Positions 8,376-15,609 of a DNA stretch of 32,059 nucleotides are shown here, one piece after another. A program made the position numbers and the translations under genes. Numbering within the stretch: position 1 is the stretch's first letter; each line of letters opens with the position of its first letter. The stretch is from CALLVY01 sp937899855 (GTDB lineage: Bacteria; Bacteroidota; Bacteroidia; Chitinophagales; Saprospiraceae), in NCBI GenBank assembly GCA_039820405.1, contig JBCBQC010000073.1, positions 1-32,059 on the forward strand, written 5' to 3'. The notes beneath the pieces were generated by a model. The model was not told the DNA's origin. It saw only the letters and a list, made by a program, of their open reading frames with translations, and did no database searches.

Positions 8376-9126
8376 ATCGGATGCTCTTGGGGACGTTTAA
8401 TTCAATCTTCGAAAATTTGACGTTCAATTGGAGTGGACCCGTATCTTCACTTTCGACGCTAAAGTTACGAAGATAGGAAAATTTTGCGTAGTCCCGCTCG
8501 GCACTCCGGTCCTCCTGTTCGATTTGTACGCTCCAGGTAGCACCTGGATCCCGAACGATAATCTTTTCCAACAGGAAGTCCAAGCCATTGAGGTAGTACT
8601 CGGTCGCTACTCCCGCTTGCTGGCCACGGAGTTGGTGTTGGGTACCCTTGACGTCGGCCTCCAGAGCCTCATCGCTCACCATCACTGCATTGCCGAGGAT
8701 CAGCTCCTGTAGGTCGCGAAACCCGAGGGGGAGGTTAAATTCGCGTTCGAGATAGGACAGGTCCCAGGCGCCGTATTCCCGGCTCAAGCGGTTGAGGACA
8801 AACACCGAATCGGGGGTGATCTGAACCCGCGCCGCCTCCAGCCCCAGTTTTTTGACCGTCATCCACACCACGCTATCGCGGCGCATCCGAATGTTGGCGC
8901 TCACCTTGAGACTTTGGCCATCCCCCCGGAAGCCCACCCGAGCCCGTCCCTCAAACCAGTCCGCCTCGATGCGGTTCTGGTCCAGCTTTTTGAGCAGATA
9001 GTTGGCGGAGCGGCTGCGCAACTTGCCCTTTTCCAGCCGCCGGGCGGGATTACAAGCCGTGAGCAATAGGATACTGCCCCAAAAGGCAAGACGAACGAAG
9101 GACCGGAACTGCATCGACTGCATCAA
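8341..9126 (-). CDS. DUF4292 outer-membrane lipoprotein
   Basis: The 261-residue protein has a lipoprotein signal: a basic n-region, a hydrophobic stretch and lipobox LTAC with Cys 25. The body (RRLEKGKLRSRSANYLLKKL, then alternating beta-strands such as SVVWMTVKKLGLEAARVQITPDSVFVLNR) matches the DUF4292 family of Bacteroidota, which resembles the LolA/LolB fold. A role in lipoprotein or envelope transport is therefore likely but not shown here. It sits between the TPR gene (44 bp upstream) and the EnvC-like gene (overlapping), a gene order I recognise as recurrent in Bacteroidota. ATGs at codons 1 and 2 are both possible starts, and one further in-frame Met follows shortly. Confidence 0.87.
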   Translation of the reverse strand: MMQSMQFRSFVRLAFWGSILLLTACNPARRLEKGKLRSRSANYLLKKLDQNRIEADWFEGRARVGFRGDGQSLKVSANIRMRRDSVVWMTVKKLGLEAARVQITPDSVFVLNRLSREYGAWDLSYLEREFNLPLGFRDLQELILGNAVMVSDEALEADVKGTQHQLRGQQAGVATEYYLNGLDFLLEKIIVRDPGATWSVQIEQEDRSAERDYAKFSYLRNFSVESEDTGPLQLNVKFSKIELNVPKSIRFEIPSRYSKMP

Positions 9127-9170
9127 TTACGAGGGATTGGTGGGATGGATAAGAAAAATTGGTGAAAAAA

Positions 9171-10898
9171 CTATTGCGCCGTACCGCCGCCGGCTTCGCT
9201 GATCTTTTTCTGAAGGCCTTCCGAGGGGTTGCCCAGGCTGGCTGCTTTCTGCCAGTAGCGCAGGGCATCCGCTTCGTCCTTGAGCTGGGCGAGGACATCG
9301 CCGTAGTGTTCGAGGGTACCGGCATCGTTTTGCCCTCCATTCTTCAGCGCTTTACCGATCCACTCCTTGGCCCCCTCAAAGTCCTTTAAGCGGTAGAGGA
9401 CCCAGCCGTAAGCATCCTGGTAGGGGGCGCGGTTGGGAGCCAATTCGTTGCAGCGGGCCGCCATTTGTTTGGCGCGTTCCAGTTGGACGCCCCGGTCGGC
9501 TAGGGTGCTGCTGTAGTGGTAAAGAACATCGGGCTGCTTGGGATTGAGGGCCAGGGCGTCTTCGAAGGCCCGGTCCGCTTTTTCGTAGTTCTGGGTCCGG
9601 TGGTAGGCCAGGCCCAGCCGCTGGTAGAGGTCCACTTGCAATTGGGGCTTTTTTCGCGACATCAGGAGGGCCTGCTGGAACTCGCTGATGGCCTGCCGGT
9701 ACTGGGCTTGGGCTTCCTTGGCGATGCCACTAAAGTAGTAGGCTTTGGCTTGGTTGGGGAAAAGGTCGATGGCCTCCGCGGCGTATTCCTCCAGCAGGGC
9801 GGGCCGTTCGGTTTCGAGGGCGATGTACATCACCTGCTCCCAAATGGGAAATACCGAATCGTCCAGTTTGATGGCTTGGCGGTACTGGGCGAGTGCTTTT
9901 TCCTTTTGGTTGGAATAGTAGAGCAAGTCGCCGTAGGCCGAGTAGCTTTTTGCCTGTTGGGGGTGGACTTCGACGAGGATTTCGGCCAGTTGGATACCGG
10001 CGGCGGCGAGCTCCGTATCGCCGGTTTGGGCGACTTTCTGGATATAGGGGATCAGCTCCCGGATTTTGGAGTCGATGTCGAGCTCAGCTTGTTGAAAAAT
10101 GGGGTGGAGCGATTGTAGGTAGCTCACCTCTTTGCCCGATTTTTTGGAGAAGTTGGCCAGGGCAATTTGCGCCGGGGCGTCCAGCGGGTCCACTTCGAGG
10201 ATGCGGCGGTACTCGGCCTGGGCCTTTTCGGTTTGGGTGGTTTGTTGGTAAAAAGAAGCCAGGGCGTGGCGGTGCTCGATGGCGGAGGGGTAGGCATCGA
10301 TCAGTTTTTGCAATTCCAGCGCCGCTTTTTTGCTGTTGCCCATTCCCAGGTAAAGCCGGTGCTTCTTTTGGCAGACCTCCGCGGTGATGCCGATGATATC
10401 CTCCAATTGATCGTAGACCTTGATCGCCTTGTTGGCTTCCCGAGCCTTGACCAGGTAGTAGGCCATTTTGTAGTAGTAATAGTCTTGGTTGGGCGCGTCC
10501 TTAATGAGGTCCTCGTACACGCGTGCCGCCCCCTTGTAATCTCTCTTTTTATCGTACACGTCTCCCAGAAACATGCGGTACCAGGCGTTGCTACCGTCAT
10601 TCTTGATGGCTTGCTGGATGGCTTTGAGGGCCTCGCTGTCCTGGTCGAGGACATCGTGGATACGCGCCAGTTCGTAATAAGCGGCGTGGTTTTTTCCATC
10701 CTTCTTCAACACCTCCTTATACAGGTAAGCCGCATTTTCGTAATTGCCCAGAATCTTTTCCCGGTTGGCCTCGATAAACACCTTTTGGGTATTGACCTCG
10801 GCTTCCGAAACCCGCGGAGCCTGTGCCCACAAGTGGCCCCAGTAGGTACATCCCAAAATCAAAGTGGTGAGCAAGGTGCGTGTGGAAGAAAGTATCAT
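9171..10898 (-). CDS. Secreted or periplasmic tetratricopeptide-repeat protein
   Basis: The 575-residue protein has an N-terminal signal peptide ending near WAQA (about 23-26). The rest is a chain of helical TPR units, for example KNHAAYYELARIHDVLDQDSEALKAIQ cut into 34-residue blocks, PQVDLYQRLGLAYHRTQNYEKADRAFEDALALNP-like repeats, and a last unit near GTLEHYGDVLAQLKDEADALRYWQKA. TPR arrays act as protein-binding scaffolds. No enzymatic domain is visible. It is 39 bp downstream of the sugar nucleotidyltransferase gene and 44 bp upstream of the DUF4292 lipoprotein gene, which suggests one transcript and a shared envelope-assembly role. The specific partner is unknown. Confidence 0.88.
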   Translation of the reverse strand: MILSSTRTLLTTLILGCTYWGHLWAQAPRVSEAEVNTQKVFIEANREKILGNYENAAYLYKEVLKKDGKNHAAYYELARIHDVLDQDSEALKAIQQAIKNDGSNAWYRMFLGDVYDKKRDYKGAARVYEDLIKDAPNQDYYYYKMAYYLVKAREANKAIKVYDQLEDIIGITAEVCQKKHRLYLGMGNSKKAALELQKLIDAYPSAIEHRHALASFYQQTTQTEKAQAEYRRILEVDPLDAPAQIALANFSKKSGKEVSYLQSLHPIFQQAELDIDSKIRELIPYIQKVAQTGDTELAAAGIQLAEILVEVHPQQAKSYSAYGDLLYYSNQKEKALAQYRQAIKLDDSVFPIWEQVMYIALETERPALLEEYAAEAIDLFPNQAKAYYFSGIAKEAQAQYRQAISEFQQALLMSRKKPQLQVDLYQRLGLAYHRTQNYEKADRAFEDALALNPKQPDVLYHYSSTLADRGVQLERAKQMAARCNELAPNRAPYQDAYGWVLYRLKDFEGAKEWIGKALKNGGQNDAGTLEHYGDVLAQLKDEADALRYWQKAASLGNPSEGLQKKISEAGGGTAQ

Positions 10899-10937
10899 TA
10901 ATTGCCGTATTTGTAATCGTCTCTTGGTCGTCCTTTT

Positions 10938-11936
10938 TTAGGTGTGGACCGAATAATCACCCAAACTAATTTCCGATTTTTTACCCGAATATTCAACTTG
11001 GTTGCCCAACATGGCCTCGTCGAGGACGGCTCGTTGGACCTGGGTGTTGCGCTGGATCATACTATTCTGGATAACGGAATTCTCGACGCTCGAATTGTCT
11101 CCGATGGATACGAAGGGTCCGACCACCGAATTTTTGATCCGCACCCCCGCCCCCACGTAGCAGGGCGGCAGCAAGATGCTGTTGTCCAATTCGACCGATT
11201 CGGCGACCACCGAATCGCCTCCGATGGCCAGCATCCGTTGGTTGGTATGGAGAATATTGGCCTTGTTGCCACAGTCCAGCCACTCGTCGATCTGGGCGGC
11301 CTTAAAACGGGTCCCTTTGTCTTTGAGCAATTCTAGGGCCGTCGTAATCTGGAATTCCCCCTTGTCGGTAATATTATTGTCCAGCATGTGTTGAATTTCG
11401 TCGCGCAGGTCTTCCCCCCGTTTGAAATAGTACAGGCCCACGATGGCCAGGTCCGAGACGAAGGTCGGTGATTTCTCAACAAATTCGGTGATGATTTGTT
11501 GGTCGTCGGTCTTGATTACGCCGAAGCTGGAGGGGTCGTCCACACGTTTGGCCCAGATCAGGCCGTCGGCGTCGGTGTCGTAGTTGAAATTGGCGCGGAA
11601 GAGGGTATCGGCGAAGGCCACCATACAGGGGCCGCTCAGGCTGGCGCTGGCGCAGGAGATGGCGTGGGCGGGGCCGAGGGGTTGGTCCTGGTGATAGATG
11701 GAGGCTTTGGCGCCCAGGTTTTCGGCGATGCTCCGGAGTTGGGCCTCAGCGGCTTCCCCAAAATCACCGATGATAAAGGCGACCTCTTCGATCTTGCCCG
11801 AATGCCCGGTGGCCAGGTCCTCAACGATGCGTTGGACCATGGGTTTGCCCGCCACGGGAACCAAGGGCTTGGGAACGGTGAGAGTGTGTGGCCGCAGTCG
11901 GGAGCCCCGACCAGCCATGGGGATGATGATCTTCAT
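10938..11936 (-). CDS. Sugar-phosphate nucleotidyltransferase with left-handed beta-helix tail
   Basis: The 332-residue protein opens with the nucleotide-binding signature PMAGRGSRLRPHTLTVPKPL (6-25). Such enzymes transfer an NMP from NTP to a sugar 1-phosphate, giving activated sugars for polysaccharide or lipid glycosylation. LDCGNKANIL (about 221) is the usual end of the catalytic domain. The C-terminal part has hexapeptide-repeat character (VGAGVRIKNSVVGPFVSIGD and following), giving a short left-handed beta-helix. The exact sugar (glucose, mannose or another) cannot be told from sequence alone. It is the first gene of the envelope block reading leftward, and pyruvate kinase lies 120 bp upstream on the same strand. 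Confidence 0.88.
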   Translation of the reverse strand: MKIIIPMAGRGSRLRPHTLTVPKPLVPVAGKPMVQRIVEDLATGHSGKIEEVAFIIGDFGEAAEAQLRSIAENLGAKASIYHQDQPLGPAHAISCASASLSGPCMVAFADTLFRANFNYDTDADGLIWAKRVDDPSSFGVIKTDDQQIITEFVEKSPTFVSDLAIVGLYYFKRGEDLRDEIQHMLDNNITDKGEFQITTALELLKDKGTRFKAAQIDEWLDCGNKANILHTNQRMLAIGGDSVVAESVELDNSILLPPCYVGAGVRIKNSVVGPFVSIGDNSSVENSVIQNSMIQRNTQVQRAVLDEAMLGNQVEYSGKKSEISLGDYSVHT

Positions 11937-12056
11937 GTTTTACGGTTTGAGTGCGATGGATGAATTGAAGCCTGGCACGATTAGGAACACTTTCGGTTTT
12001 GTGGCCGAAAATATTGTTTTTTCGTCAGATGCTCCTCATCCCCCGAAGATCAATTT

Positions 12057-13538
12057 TCATTCCACTACCGTCACTTTGAGCATATTGGTCCGGTGCCGGC
12101 GGTGGAGCGGCATGCTACCGGTGTTGACGATGATTTCGCCGGGTTTGATTTCGCCGTTTTGGCGGAGAATTTCGATGACGTCGTTGATGGTCTCGTCGGT
12201 GGTGGTAAACTTGTCATAGTAAAAGCAGCGCACGCCCCACAGCAGGTTGAGCGTGGCGAGCATGTGGACTTGGTCGGAAAAGATGTAAATGGCTGCTGCG
12301 GGTCGGAAGCTGGACACCTTAAAGGCGGTGTAGCCCGAGCTGGTCATGCCGATGATGGCCTTGGCGGATACCTCCTCGGCGGTACGGGCGGCATTGAAGC
12401 AGACGACGTCGGAGAGGAAGGTCCGCGATTTTTTTGGTGGAACGGGCCGCGTCCAACGCTTGAGGTGTTTTTGTTTTTCCGCCTCTTCGATGATTTTATT
12501 CATGGCCTCGACCACCTTGACCGGGTGGGCACCCACGGAGGTCTCCCCACTGAGCATCACGGCATCGGTACCGTCGAGTACGGCATTGGCTACGTCGGTG
12601 ATTTCGGCCCGGGTGGGGCTGGGGTTGGTGATCATGCTGTCCATCATTTGGGTGGCGACGATGACGGGGCGGGCCCGTTGGATACAGCGTTGGATGATTT
12701 CCTTTTGCAGTAAGGGCAGGCGCTCCATCGGTACTTCGACGCCCAAGTCGCCGCGGGCCACCATCACGGCATTGGAGGCCTTGATGATCTTGTCGATATT
12801 GTCGAGGGCTTCTGGCTTTTCGATCTTGGAGATGATTTTGGCGGGGTGCTTGGCCGCTTCGATGCGTTTGCGGAGGTCCTTGACGTCTTTGGACGAGCGG
12901 ACGAAGGAAAGGGCGATCCAGTGGATGGGCTGGGTGAGGATGAAGGCCAGGTCGCGCAGGTCCTTTTCGGTCAGCGAAGGAAGGCTGATAGTGGTTTGGG
13001 GCAGATTGACCCCCTTATTGGAAGACAGTACCCCCCCGAACAGGACCTTGAGCTCTACGCGGTCCACACCGTTGGTCGATACCACCTCGAACACCAGCTT
13101 GCCATCGTCTACCATGACCCGTTCGCCTACCTTGACGTCGCTGGCGAACTGGGGGTAGCTCATGTAGATTTGTTCTTTGGTACCGAGGCATTCCTCGTTG
13201 ACGAAGGTGACGATATCGTCGGGTTCCAGGGGCAGGGCGTTGTCCTTGATCTTGCCCACGCGGAGCTTGGGGCCCTGCAGGTCGCACAGAATACCGATGT
13301 GGAGATTGTACTTTTCGTTGATGTAGCTGATGTGACTGATCACTTGTTGGTGATCGCTGTGCGAACCGTGCGAGAAGTTGAGCCGAAAGATATCGACTCC
13401 GGCCTGGACCAGCTCCAGCAACTTGGGGTAGGAGGAGGAGGCGGGGCCGATGGTGGCGACGATTTTGGTATTCTGGTGGTCGACGATTTTCATACTGGTG
13501 GAGCTTGCGGGAACGCTAGTGGGGGTAGTGGAATCCAT
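12057..13538 (-). CDS. pyk: Pyruvate kinase
   Basis: This enzyme converts phosphoenolpyruvate and ADP to pyruvate and ATP at the end of glycolysis. The sequence has the early barrel motif TKIVATIGPASS, the substrate-loop region GVDIFRLNFSHGSH, the catalytic Lys region KIISKIEKPEALDN, the metal-binding VMVARGDLGVEVPMERLP, and MLSGETSVGAHPVKVVE. The C-terminal allosteric domain is complete. The ATG at 13538 gives 493 residues. The frame stays open to a TTG at 13598, but the extra 20 residues are hydrophobic and unlike the family, and a candidate promoter overlaps them. A further ATG at 13493 starts right before the conserved region and is also possible. The gene is divergent from acpP. Confidence 0.95.
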   Translation of the reverse strand: MDSTTPTSVPASSTSMKIVDHQNTKIVATIGPASSSYPKLLELVQAGVDIFRLNFSHGSHSDHQQVISHISYINEKYNLHIGILCDLQGPKLRVGKIKDNALPLEPDDIVTFVNEECLGTKEQIYMSYPQFASDVKVGERVMVDDGKLVFEVVSTNGVDRVELKVLFGGVLSSNKGVNLPQTTISLPSLTEKDLRDLAFILTQPIHWIALSFVRSSKDVKDLRKRIEAAKHPAKIISKIEKPEALDNIDKIIKASNAVMVARGDLGVEVPMERLPLLQKEIIQRCIQRARPVIVATQMMDSMITNPSPTRAEITDVANAVLDGTDAVMLSGETSVGAHPVKVVEAMNKIIEEAEKQKHLKRWTRPVPPKKSRTFLSDVVCFNAARTAEEVSAKAIIGMTSSGYTAFKVSSFRPAAAIYIFSDQVHMLATLNLLWGVRCFYYDKFTTTDETINDVIEILRQNGEIKPGEIIVNTGSMPLHRRHRTNMLKVTVVE

Positions 13539-13567
13539 GATTAGTGTAAAAAGTACAATTATTAGGT

Positions 13568-13599
13568 CAAAGTACGCCAAAAGGGGGGATAAATCCAAA
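13568..13599 (-). promoter_or_regulatory. Candidate pyk promoter
   Basis: On the minus strand, TTTG (13596-13599) is followed after 21 bp by TACTTTG (13568-13574), a near match to the Bacteroidota -33/-7 pair. Transcription would start around 13560, leaving a leader of some 20 bases before the ATG at 13538. The -7 element has one base fewer than consensus, and the site overlaps an inverted repeat (13580-13617). Confidence 0.35.
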
Positions 13600-13711
13600 G
13601 ATTCCCCCTTTTTTTCGGGCCTTGGCCGCTGGGAATGGGAGGGGGAGAAAAGCTTTTGGTGGTCAGATGTGAGCCATTTGGAACGCCAAAGGGCAAAAAC
13701 TGTTCAAAAAC

Positions 13712-13743
13712 TTTGGTTATCAAATTACTAATGGCTTATTTTG
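13712..13743 (+). promoter_or_regulatory. Candidate acpP-fabF promoter
   Basis: TTTG at 13712-13715 and TTATTTTG at 13736-13743 (one mismatch to TAnnTTTG) are 20 bp apart, the spacing expected for the Bacteroidota primary sigma factor. The leader to the acpP ATG at 13824 would be about 75 bases, A/T-rich at its start. Confidence 0.5.
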
Positions 13744-13823
13744 CAAGAAATTTTTTTAATCCCGTTGGCCGTTTTCCCGAGAAAACTGGAGGGCTTTTGG
13801 CCGACGATTAAAGAGTAAGAATT

Positions 13824-14063
13824 ATGTCAAACATTGCAGAAAAGGTTACTGGCATCATTGTAGAAAAGCTTGGTGTTGATGAAAGCGAAGTTACTCCCGA
13901 GGCAAGCTTTACCAATGATTTGGGAGCGGATTCCCTGGATACGGTGGAGCTGATTATGGAATTTGAAAAGGAATTCGACATTTCCATCCCCGACGAGCAA
14001 GCTGAGAACATTCAAACGGTAGGCCATGCCATCGAGTACCTCACTTCTCAAGTGGAGGCTTAA
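13824..14063 (+). CDS. acpP: Acyl carrier protein
   Basis: The 79-residue acidic helical protein carries the phosphopantetheine attachment motif LGADSLDTVE with Ser 37. It carries growing acyl chains in type II fatty-acid synthesis in the cytoplasm. Length and sequence (start MSNIAEKVTGIIVEKLGV, helix III IPDEQAENIQTVGHAIEYL) are fully typical. The gene is followed by a strong terminator-like hairpin and then fabF, an arrangement that would let the abundant carrier protein be made in excess of the synthase. It is divergent from pyk with a 285-bp gap that holds the promoter candidates for both. Confidence 0.97.
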   Translation: MSNIAEKVTGIIVEKLGVDESEVTPEASFTNDLGADSLDTVELIMEFEKEFDISIPDEQAENIQTVGHAIEYLTSQVEA

Positions 14064-14105
14064 CGACCCGATCGGGCAAGCCCGCCCCTGAGGTCAACCT
14101 TTATT

Positions 14106-14153
14106 CCACAAATTAGAGGGCTCGTGATGCCTCTAATTTGTGGTTTTCTTTTT
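14106..14153 (+). terminator. Perfect 14-bp terminator/attenuator hairpin between acpP and fabF
   Basis: The arm at 14106-14119 (CCACAAATTAGAGG) is exactly complementary to 14130-14143 (CCTCTAATTTGTGG), with a 10-nt loop, followed by TTTTCTTTTT. It has every feature of an intrinsic terminator. The fabF ATG is only 20 bp beyond it and no other promoter is evident between, so it probably acts as a partial terminator that lowers fabF transcript relative to acpP. Confidence 0.8.
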
Positions 14154-14172
14154 ACCAAATTACCAGATTTCT

Positions 14173-15420
14173 ATGAGAAGGGTTGTCGTTACCGGTCTCG
14201 GAGCGCTTACACCAATTGGAAACAGCATCTCGGCGTACCTGGCCGGTTTGCAAGCCGGTCGCAGCGGTGCAGCGGCCATTACGCACTTTGACGCGGCGCG
14301 GTTCAAAACCCAATTTGCCTGCGAAGTAAAGGACTTTGACGTCAAAGCCGAACTGGGCGTCAAAGCGGCCCGCCGTCAGGATCCCTTCACCCAATACGCC
14401 ATGATCGTGACCCGCGAAGCGATGCAGGATGCGGGCATCGATCCCGAAAAGATCGACCTGGACCGGGCCGGAGTCATCTGGGCTTCCGGTATCGGTGGTT
14501 TCGAAACCCTCGAATCCGAAATCGAAAACTTCGCCAACGGTGATGGTACACCGCGTTTCAACCCCTTTATGATCCCCAAATTGATCGCGGACATTGCCGC
14601 CGGGCAAATTTCGATCGAATACGGCTTCCGCGGGATCAACTACGCCACGGTTTCGGCCTGTGCTTCCTCCACCCACTCGCTCTGCAACTGCTTCGACTAC
14701 ATCCGCTGGGGTCGAGCCGACGTCATGATCGCGGGCGGAGCCGAAGCGGCCATTACCAAAGCGGGAATCGGCGGCTTTAACGCCATGAAAGCCCTGTCCA
14801 CCCGCAACAATGACCCCCAAACCGCCTCGCGACCCTTCGATGCCGACCGCGATGGTTTCGTACTGGGGGAGGGGGCCGGCGCCCTCATCCTCGAAGAGCT
14901 GGAGCACGCCCAAGCCCGGGGTGCCCAAATCTACGCCGAAGTAGTAGGCTGCGGCATGACGGCCGACGCCTACCACATGACGGCTCCCCATCCCGAAGGA
15001 CTGGGAGCCAAGAACGTAATGAAACTGGCATTAAATGATGCCAAAATGAATCCTGAAGACCTGGATTACGTAAACGTACACGGAACATCTACGCCGCTGG
15101 GGGATATTGCCGAAGTAAAGGCCATCCTCAGCGTGTTTGGAGATGCTGCGTATCGACTGAACATCAGTTCGACCAAATCGATGACGGGCCACCTCCTCGG
15201 AGCGGCCGGTGCCATCGAGGCCATCGCCGGTATCCTGGCGGTAAAATACGGTTTTGTACCGCCCACCATTAACCACTTTACGGACGATCCCGGAATCGAT
15301 CCCAAGCTCAACCTGACCTTCAACGAGGCCCAACAAAGACCCGTCCGGTCGGTACTGAGCAACACTTTTGGCTTTGGTGGTCACAACTCTTCAGTCGTTT
15401 TTAGAAAATTTGAATCCTAA
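14173..15420 (+). CDS. fabF: Beta-ketoacyl-ACP synthase II
   Basis: This is a 415-residue condensing enzyme of fatty-acid elongation that joins malonyl-ACP to acyl-ACP. Counting from the ATG at 14173 (MRRVVVTGLGALTPIG), the catalytic triad falls at Cys 163 (TVSACASSTHS), His 303 (NVHGTSTPLGD) and His 340 (SMTGHLLGAAGA), the same numbers as in E. coli FabF, which fixes the start. An upstream in-frame GTG at 14140 lies inside the terminator hairpin and is not credible. The gene follows acpP and precedes rnc, a gene order common in Bacteroidota. A short GC hairpin (15421-15436) follows the stop without a T-run, so read-through to rnc is possible. Confidence 0.96.
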   Translation: MRRVVVTGLGALTPIGNSISAYLAGLQAGRSGAAAITHFDAARFKTQFACEVKDFDVKAELGVKAARRQDPFTQYAMIVTREAMQDAGIDPEKIDLDRAGVIWASGIGGFETLESEIENFANGDGTPRFNPFMIPKLIADIAAGQISIEYGFRGINYATVSACASSTHSLCNCFDYIRWGRADVMIAGGAEAAITKAGIGGFNAMKALSTRNNDPQTASRPFDADRDGFVLGEGAGALILEELEHAQARGAQIYAEVVGCGMTADAYHMTAPHPEGLGAKNVMKLALNDAKMNPEDLDYVNVHGTSTPLGDIAEVKAILSVFGDAAYRLNISSTKSMTGHLLGAAGAIEAIAGILAVKYGFVPPTINHFTDDPGIDPKLNLTFNEAQQRPVRSVLSNTFGFGGHNSSVVFRKFES

Positions 15421-15609
15421 GGACGGTGGCTCGTCCGGGGTAGTTCGTCTAGCCTTTTCCGTCCCCTGTGGCTAAGCGATTTACCGATTCGATATTTTCT
15501 AATGTACCTACCACTTTTGAACAAGTTGGCTTTCTAGTCATTGGTATTCAATGGCTCTACCCGGTGCGTGCCGCCTACAGCGGTGGCAAAAGCACCACAA
15601 AATCAGCCT

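Noticed and set aside
11991..12010. TTTCGG/CCGAAA hairpin between pyk and the nucleotidyltransferase gene
   Set aside because: The T-rich side is on the plus strand, where no gene ends. On the coding strand it lacks a T-run, so it is not called a terminator.
12093..13544. Long plus-strand open frames across pyk
   Set aside because: The minus strand encodes an unmistakable pyruvate kinase, so these are shadows.
13539..13598. Longer pyk start at TTG 13598
   Set aside because: It adds a hydrophobic stretch not seen in pyruvate kinases and overlaps a candidate promoter; ATG 13538 is better.
14140..14172. GTG start for fabF inside the hairpin
   Set aside because: The ATG at 14173 puts the catalytic residues at the E. 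coli FabF numbers, and the GTG lies in the terminator stem.
15421..15465. Alternative GGACG pairings after fabF, resembling an attenuator
   Set aside because: There is no T-run and no clear regulated start nearby; short GC pairings are expected by chance at this base composition.
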